DNA from: Cocos nucifera | Taxonomy: Eukaryota; Streptophyta; Magnoliopsida; Arecales; Arecaceae | Length of the DNA stretch: 64,000 nt | Assembly: GCA_006176705.1 (NCBI GenBank) | Contig: QRFJ01001020.1 | Coordinates: 62,001 to 126,000 of the forward strand | Direction of reading: 5' to 3' | Program-made: the position numbers and the translations under genes | Notes under the pieces: model-generated | The model's input: the letters and a program-made list of their open reading frames with translations, nothing else | Databases searched by the model: none | Told to the model about the DNA's origin: nothing | Shown here: piece after piece, positions 59,160-64,000 of the stretch | How the letters are laid out: each line of letters opens with the position of its first letter | How positions within the stretch are numbered: position 1 is the first letter of the stretch

Positions 59160-59810
59160 TAACCTTGAAAATAGATAATATAGATTCAATGTTGGCCTAC
59201 TCCTTATCTGCATTGCGCACTTCACAATTGAATCATGTTTTCACATTATTGAGGTACATCAAATAGAATGTAAGATACTTTGTAGAGTTATATGCTTCCA
59301 CAATTGATCCTTTTGGACGTGCCTTATTTTGCACATATTATTTCACATCATACAAGAATCTGCACATACAAAATAATAAAAAATATATATTTTATATGAA
59401 ATTATTTTTTTGTTATGATTATAAATTAAATAAAAAAATTAGCTTTTTTGTAATATTATTACTGTTCAATAGGATACATCCATCGGTACTGAACTAGCCT
59501 GGCAAGCAAAGCCTTCCTTGGAAGGTGAATCGTCAAGTATATCATAATATCAAAAAATGATGGTGAAAAAATTATTTTCAACTTACACAGCAATAGGACA
59601 ATATCTGATTGAAGCTTCTTAAGTATATCAACTTAGAGTTTATAACAACATAATTCTCAAAAAAAATATCCAATTCAATAAGTGCATTCTATACCTCTAT
59701 GGTGGAAAAGCCACGCATCATAACAGGTACAAGATGCTGTAACATAACATGAGAGTCATGACTCTTCATACCCGAGATACTACCGTCTTTCAAGTTCACA
59801 CAGCTTGAAA
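59160..59810 (-). pseudogene. CACTA transposase DUF4218-like region
   Basis: The minus strand reads ASNISSCVNLKDGSISGMKS and HDSHVMLQHLVPVMMRGFST (59,820-59,700), then KLKIIFSPSFFDIMIYLTIH and LPRKALLARLVQYRWMYPIEQ (59,590-59,465). After an intron comes YVQNKARPKGSIVEAYNSTK (about 59,340-59,280). These are the hallmark blocks of DUF4218 in CACTA transposase proteins. Confidence 0.8.
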
Positions 59811-61382
59811 TGTTGGAGGCAAAATCATTAGAAAATTTTATGATTTTAACCACTCACAGAAATTTCTTTTCTCATCGTCGTGCAATGTATAACTTGTAGT
59901 TGGCATTAAGAATTTCCCACCATCATAGGGCACCAAGTGCAATGCATGCCATATTTCCATTCTTTTCATGTCTAGCCAAGAATTCGGATTATCTTTTATT
60001 TTTTTCTTGATGTTAAGAAGTGTTTTGATAACATTATCATAAATATTCTTCTCAATATGCATGACATCGAAATTATGAAGATGTAGGAGATGTTGCTAAT
60101 AAGGTAATTCAAAAAAATGCTCTACTTCGTCCAATTCAACTCTGATTCATTATGCTTTCGCTTGCGACGTTCAGAAACTTTGCTGAATTTAACATTATCA
60201 ATGATCTTTAATTATGCCAATATGTAATCTCTGCTCATCATACAAGGTGGCCCATGCATCTCTGACTTTTCATTGAAGCATCAATTCTGATAAGTTCTCC
60301 AAGAATAATTAGATGGTAAAAACCTGCGATAACCCATATATGCAATTTTTCTTCCATGCTTCAGTCTAATAGAGCAACTATCATTGTTACAAATTAGACA
60401 TGCCAAATATCCTTTAATTCTCCATCCAGATAGATTTCCATATGCCAGAAAATCATTAACTATCCACATTATCATCGCATGCAATCAAAAAAATTTTTTA
60501 CTAATTGAATCATATGTTACAACACCAATCTCCCAAAGTTCTCTCAATTCATCGATTAAGGGTCGCAGATAAACATCTATCTCATTACTAGGAGATCTAG
60601 GTCCAGGAATAAGCAATGATAAAAATATAAATGGCTCTTTCATATACTTTCATGGTGCAACATTATACGACATTAGCATAACTGGCCATATACTGTAAGC
60701 ATTACTCATGCACCTGAATGGATTGAAACCATCAGATGCTAGACCAAGAAGAATGTTGCATAGGTCACCAACAAATTAAGGATACTGTTTATCAAATTTC
60801 CTCCAAACTATAGAGTCTGCTGGATGATTAATGATGTTATCCTCAGGAATTCTCATCTCATGATGCCATCTCATCGCCTCAATGGTCTTCGATGATGGAT
60901 AATGTCTTTGAAGTCTTGGTATTAATGAAAAGTATCTCAAAATCTTATGACGCTGCTTCTTACCTCTTTCGAAATCTTCAGCATACCTTGACTTACCACA
61001 TTCTGGGCAACAATCCAAGTATTGATACTCTTTATAAAATAATGCACAATCATTTTTGCATGCATATATTGGTGTATAACCTAGTCCAAGTTCATGCATA
61101 TACTTTTTTTTTCTCTGAATATGATTTTAAAAGAGTTTTATCATCCGATAATACCTTCTTGATTAAGTTCAATATAAAGTCAAACGACTTTTGACTCCAA
61201 TCAAACATGATTTTACCATAAAAAAATTTTATCAAGTACTCAAGCATCGAGAACTTCTTACAATTTAGATACAATGGCTTCTTGGCATCTTTCATGAGTT
61301 TTTCAAAATGTCCATCATTTGTATTATCCATACTCTCAGGAGAGTTGTCAAAATATGCCCCTTTATATAAATCATCTAACAT
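59811..61382 (-). pseudogene. CACTA TNP2-type transposase
   Basis: Reading down the minus strand: HFEKLMKDAKKPLYLNCKKFS and LIKFFYGKIMFDWSQKSFD (61,382-61,092), then LGLGYTPIYACKNDCALFYKEY, CCPECGKSRY and FSLIPRLQRHYPSSKTIEAMRWH (61,099-60,776). Next are LGLASDGFNPFRCMSNAYSIWP (about 60,755-60,690) and LIPGPRSPSNEIDVYLRPLIDEL. DFLAYGNLSGWRIKGYLACL and YMGYRRFLP follow (60,484-60,281), then MHIEKNIYDNVIKTLL (60,062). The order and motifs are those of the TNP2 family that cuts and pastes CACTA elements. A shift at 61,095 and several stops (one TGG to TGA in the segment after DGFNPF) show it is dead. Confidence 0.9.
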
Positions 61383-62220
61383 CTCATTGATGCCAATTGG
61401 TTCAGACTGTTGATCTGTATGTTAGTCTCTTATGTTAGTATGTCTACTTTCTTCATGCAAATTTCAAATAGTATACTTTCTATCCATATCCCAATTCAAC
61501 AAATTCTCCAATATTGTATCTATAGACTGAAAGTAATTATTATGATATCTCCGATAAGGATATTTAATTTTGTTGGGATCATCAACTCTTTCTCGTGCAT
61601 ATTTAGCCAATCTAGATGTATCTCATTGACTAAGACTACAACAAAATCAATAAATTCAATCATATATCCTTCTTATTAACCTTGAAAATTATATGATTAA
61701 TTTATATGCTTTAATTTATTTTTTTCATTGTATCTAAAAATAGTACAAGTTTGGTACATATTTTTCTACACTAATATTAATTTTAGTTATAGTTTCAAAT
61801 AACTAGATTGAATATATAAAATAATTATATAATATAGAAATATAAAATTATATAATCCTATAAAATATTAAATAATAATCTTATATAAAATATTTATATA
61901 ATTAGATATAAAATATATTTTTTAATTATAAAATATATAATCCTATAAAATAATAAATAATCCTATATAAAATATTTATATAATTAAATAAAAAATATAT
62001 AAAATATCAATTTTTATATAAAATATATAATTATAAATTATATTATTTACTATATTTTTTTCTTTTTCTCTTTTTTAAAATTATTTTAAAATTTATTTTT
62101 TAAAAAAATAATATTTTATTATTATTTTAAAAATATAATTAAATATTTTATATTTTATTTTATTTTATTTTATTTATTTTTTATTTTTTATTTTTTATTT
62201 TTAAGTATTATAAATAAATA
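61383..62220. other. AT-rich 5' region of CACTA transposase
   Basis: Upstream of the recognisable TNP2 start; the usual N-terminal transposase-associated domain is not readable. At about 61,856-62,030 two diverged tandem copies (about 85 bp each) of a CCTATAAAATA...TATATAATT unit occur. Confidence 0.45.
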
Positions 62221-62230
62221 AATAAATTAT

Positions 62231-62860
62231 AAAAAAACCTTCCTCCCTTTCCCCTGGCCACCATCACCACCACCCCCTATGCCCTCCTCGTCCTTCGTCT
62301 GTGCCTCCCTCCCCTCCGCCCCCATGTCACCCTCGGATATCCGTCGCCACAACCACTCCCATACCCCGACTGGGTCCCTACCGCTAATCACCATCAGCAA
62401 CTGCGCCTCTCCTCCCCTTCCATATGCGACATCCCTCCACCCCACCCCTCGTGGTGCCCTCCCCCAAAATGCTTAGGCCTGCTTCCCCGGCCCACCCCCG
62501 ACCCGTGGCTCCTGTCCGCCCCACCCACCCCTCCTCTCTCCTTCCTCCCTACCTGAGCAACCAACCCCCCCCCCCCACTCCTCCCTTCCCGAGGATGCAA
62601 AAAAAAAAAGGGATTTTACCTTTCTAGGATGGCAGCATAGCGGCAATGGCAGCGATGCGACATGACGATGATGGCAGTGGCACGGCACGGTGGTGATGGT
62701 AATGGTGGCTACACGATAATGACGACAGCAGTGGAGGTGGAAGCGGGAACAACCGATGGTGAGAGCGATCGAAAGAGAGAAGGGAAAATAGGAGGGCTAA
62801 AGAAATAGGGTAGCTGGCCGAGAGGGTTCGGGCAAGAGAAATAGAAGGGCGGGGGTGGGA
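62231..62860. other. GC-rich block in CACTA element
   Basis: Sharp switch from AT-rich to C-rich (62,231-62,620) and then GC-rich mixed sequence (62,621-62,860), upstream of the transposase on its strand. The minus strand is strongly G-rich with several GGG runs. Its place, between terminus and transposase coding region, resembles the GC-rich control region in the first exon of maize Spm. Confidence 0.5.
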
Positions 62861-62879
62861 GATAAAAATGCATAGAGGG

Positions 62880-63780
62880 GCAAGATTGTAAATATTTAAA
62901 GAGATTTATCGATGCAATATAACATCGGTAATTCTAATAATTAGCTACGTTAACAAAAAACATTGGTAATCAAGGTTATTATTGATGTTAGCAAAATATC
63001 GACAAATATTTAATAAAAATATATATTTTTGATAACATAAAATAAACATTGGTAACTAAAACCATAACCTACGTAAATACATAACATAGAAAAATTTGGT
63101 TATTTTTGATGCATAATTTGCATCAAAAAATATTTTTCTTTTTTATCAAGTAATAAATTGCATCAAAAAATTTATGCTATTTTCAATCTAAAATTTCATA
63201 GGTAGTTCACATTTTTACCGATGTTAATCTTACGTCGCCAAAAAGATAAATATTTTTCGACATAATCTTTCCATTGAAAATAACCTTAATTACCTATGTA
63301 AAGATAAAACATAGGCAATTTGAAATATTTTCTGATATTTTAGTTGCATCAAAAAAAGTTTTTTTAATTAATATTTTTTTATAAATAATTTATCATTTAT
63401 ATAAGGGGTTCAGCTAGTTTGTAATTCAATAATTAACATTAATTATCTAATATCAATTATTAATTTAATTAAAATTAATTACCTAAAGGGATATACCAAT
63501 GCAAAACATCATTAGCAATTCAATAATTAGCTATATTAACTAGAAGCATAGGTAATTAACATTATTATCGATGTTAAATAAACATCAAAAAATATTTATT
63601 TAAAATTAAAATTACTTTAAAAAATATTTAATTAAAATTTAAAAATAAAAAAATTAAAAAAATATTTTGTGATTTAAATGAAACATCAAAAATAAAATAA
63701 ATTCCCTACGTTTAGTATTTTCATAGGTAATTATTTTATTTACCGATGTTACTTTTACATCGCTAAAAAGGTCAAATATT
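62880..63780. repeat. CACTA right subterminal repeat array
   Basis: Repeated words such as ATCGATG, ACATCGGTAAT, TTACCGATGTTA and AATTAGCTA, in both orientations, matching the left array. Beyond 63,780 no further copies and no CACTA end are visible. Confidence 0.7.
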
Positions 63781-64000
63781 TTTTTATATTAATTTTTTTA
63801 ATAATTATCATTTAAAAGTCCATCTTCATCATTTATTATCTAAATAATTATCATTAGAGTATCATCATAAAAGTTTACCTTGATTTGGTAGTCCTAGCTA
63901 TGCCGATCAATAAAATTTGATTTCGATGATCACGAATGATCACATAATGATTTGATAGATAGAAACCACTGATGATTTTGATAACTTACAATGAGAATCT
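63781..64000. other. Unassigned right edge
   Basis: No repeat word, TIR or coding sequence recognised; may be CACTA sequence or a further insertion. Confidence 0.3.

Larger units (their letters stand above)
39362..64000 (-). mobile_element. CACTA/EnSpm transposon J (right end outside window)
   Basis: The left terminus reads CACTACAAGAAAAAGG, the canonical CACTA end. Subterminal repeats occupy 39,400-40,100 and, on the other side, 62,880-63,780. A TNP2-type transposase with DUF4218-, DUF4216- and Ptta/EnSpm-like parts lies on the minus strand between them. Removing the nested 15.7-kb retroelement gives about 9 kb within the window. The opposite CACTA end was not found up to 64,000. Confidence 0.85.

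Noticed and set aside
62279..62627. Overlapping Pro/Ser- and Gly-rich ORFs on both strands
   Set aside because: Simple consequence of C/G-rich composition; no conserved domain, and frames are open on both strands at once.

Overview
This is nuclear plant DNA: AT-rich, dominated by nested LTR retrotransposons plus a CACTA transposon, with one small intron-containing host gene. The mix (Tat-type Ty3/gypsy with an antisense ORF, Tekay/Del-like chromovirus, Ty1/copia with 2.3-kb LTRs) fits a large monocot genome; a palm is my guess from general familiarity only. I saw no rRNA, tRNA, CRISPR or bacterial-type operon.

Left block (1-23,685). A copia element (H, minus strand) enters from the left edge; its 5' LTR (430-8261) is split by an Athila/Tat-type gypsy derivative (G, 936-6551) flanked by GACTC target duplications. 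H itself interrupts a large Tat-lineage gypsy element (E, 8262-18,617, minus strand) carrying gag, protease, RT, two RNase H regions and integrase, a 117-bp tandem repeat, and an antisense coiled-coil ORF. E interrupts a minus-strand LTR resembling chromovirus LTRs (K), which ends at 23,685. A 1000-N gap (19,811-20,810) is bordered by two copies of the same 2,276 bp, so this part of the assembly is almost certainly falsely duplicated.

Middle block (23,686-39,361). About 4.2 kb of AT-rich DNA holds the only convincing host gene, a two-exon secreted defensin-like peptide (25,395-25,791, minus). A plus-strand chromovirus (I) follows: PPT-like tract, LTR with a cluster of hairpins, a 750-bp tandem duplication and a decayed gag. 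The gag is split by copia element A (30,141-38,207, minus).

Right block (39,362-64,000). A CACTA/EnSpm transposon (J) starts with a canonical CACTACAAGAAA end at 39,362 and runs past the right edge. Its transposase is on the minus strand (61.4 kb to 56.2 kb), and its last codons lie at 40,470-40,516. The transposase is split there by a head-to-head double gypsy structure (40,517-56,190, ATAAG target duplications), whose left arm is split in turn by copia element B (40,770-50,176, CCTGA target duplications).

All transposon genes are decayed by stops and frameshifts, many of the C-to-T/G-to-A type expected of methylated, silenced repeats. Nesting gives relative ages: K before E before H before G on the left; I before A, and I before J before the double gypsy before B, on the right.
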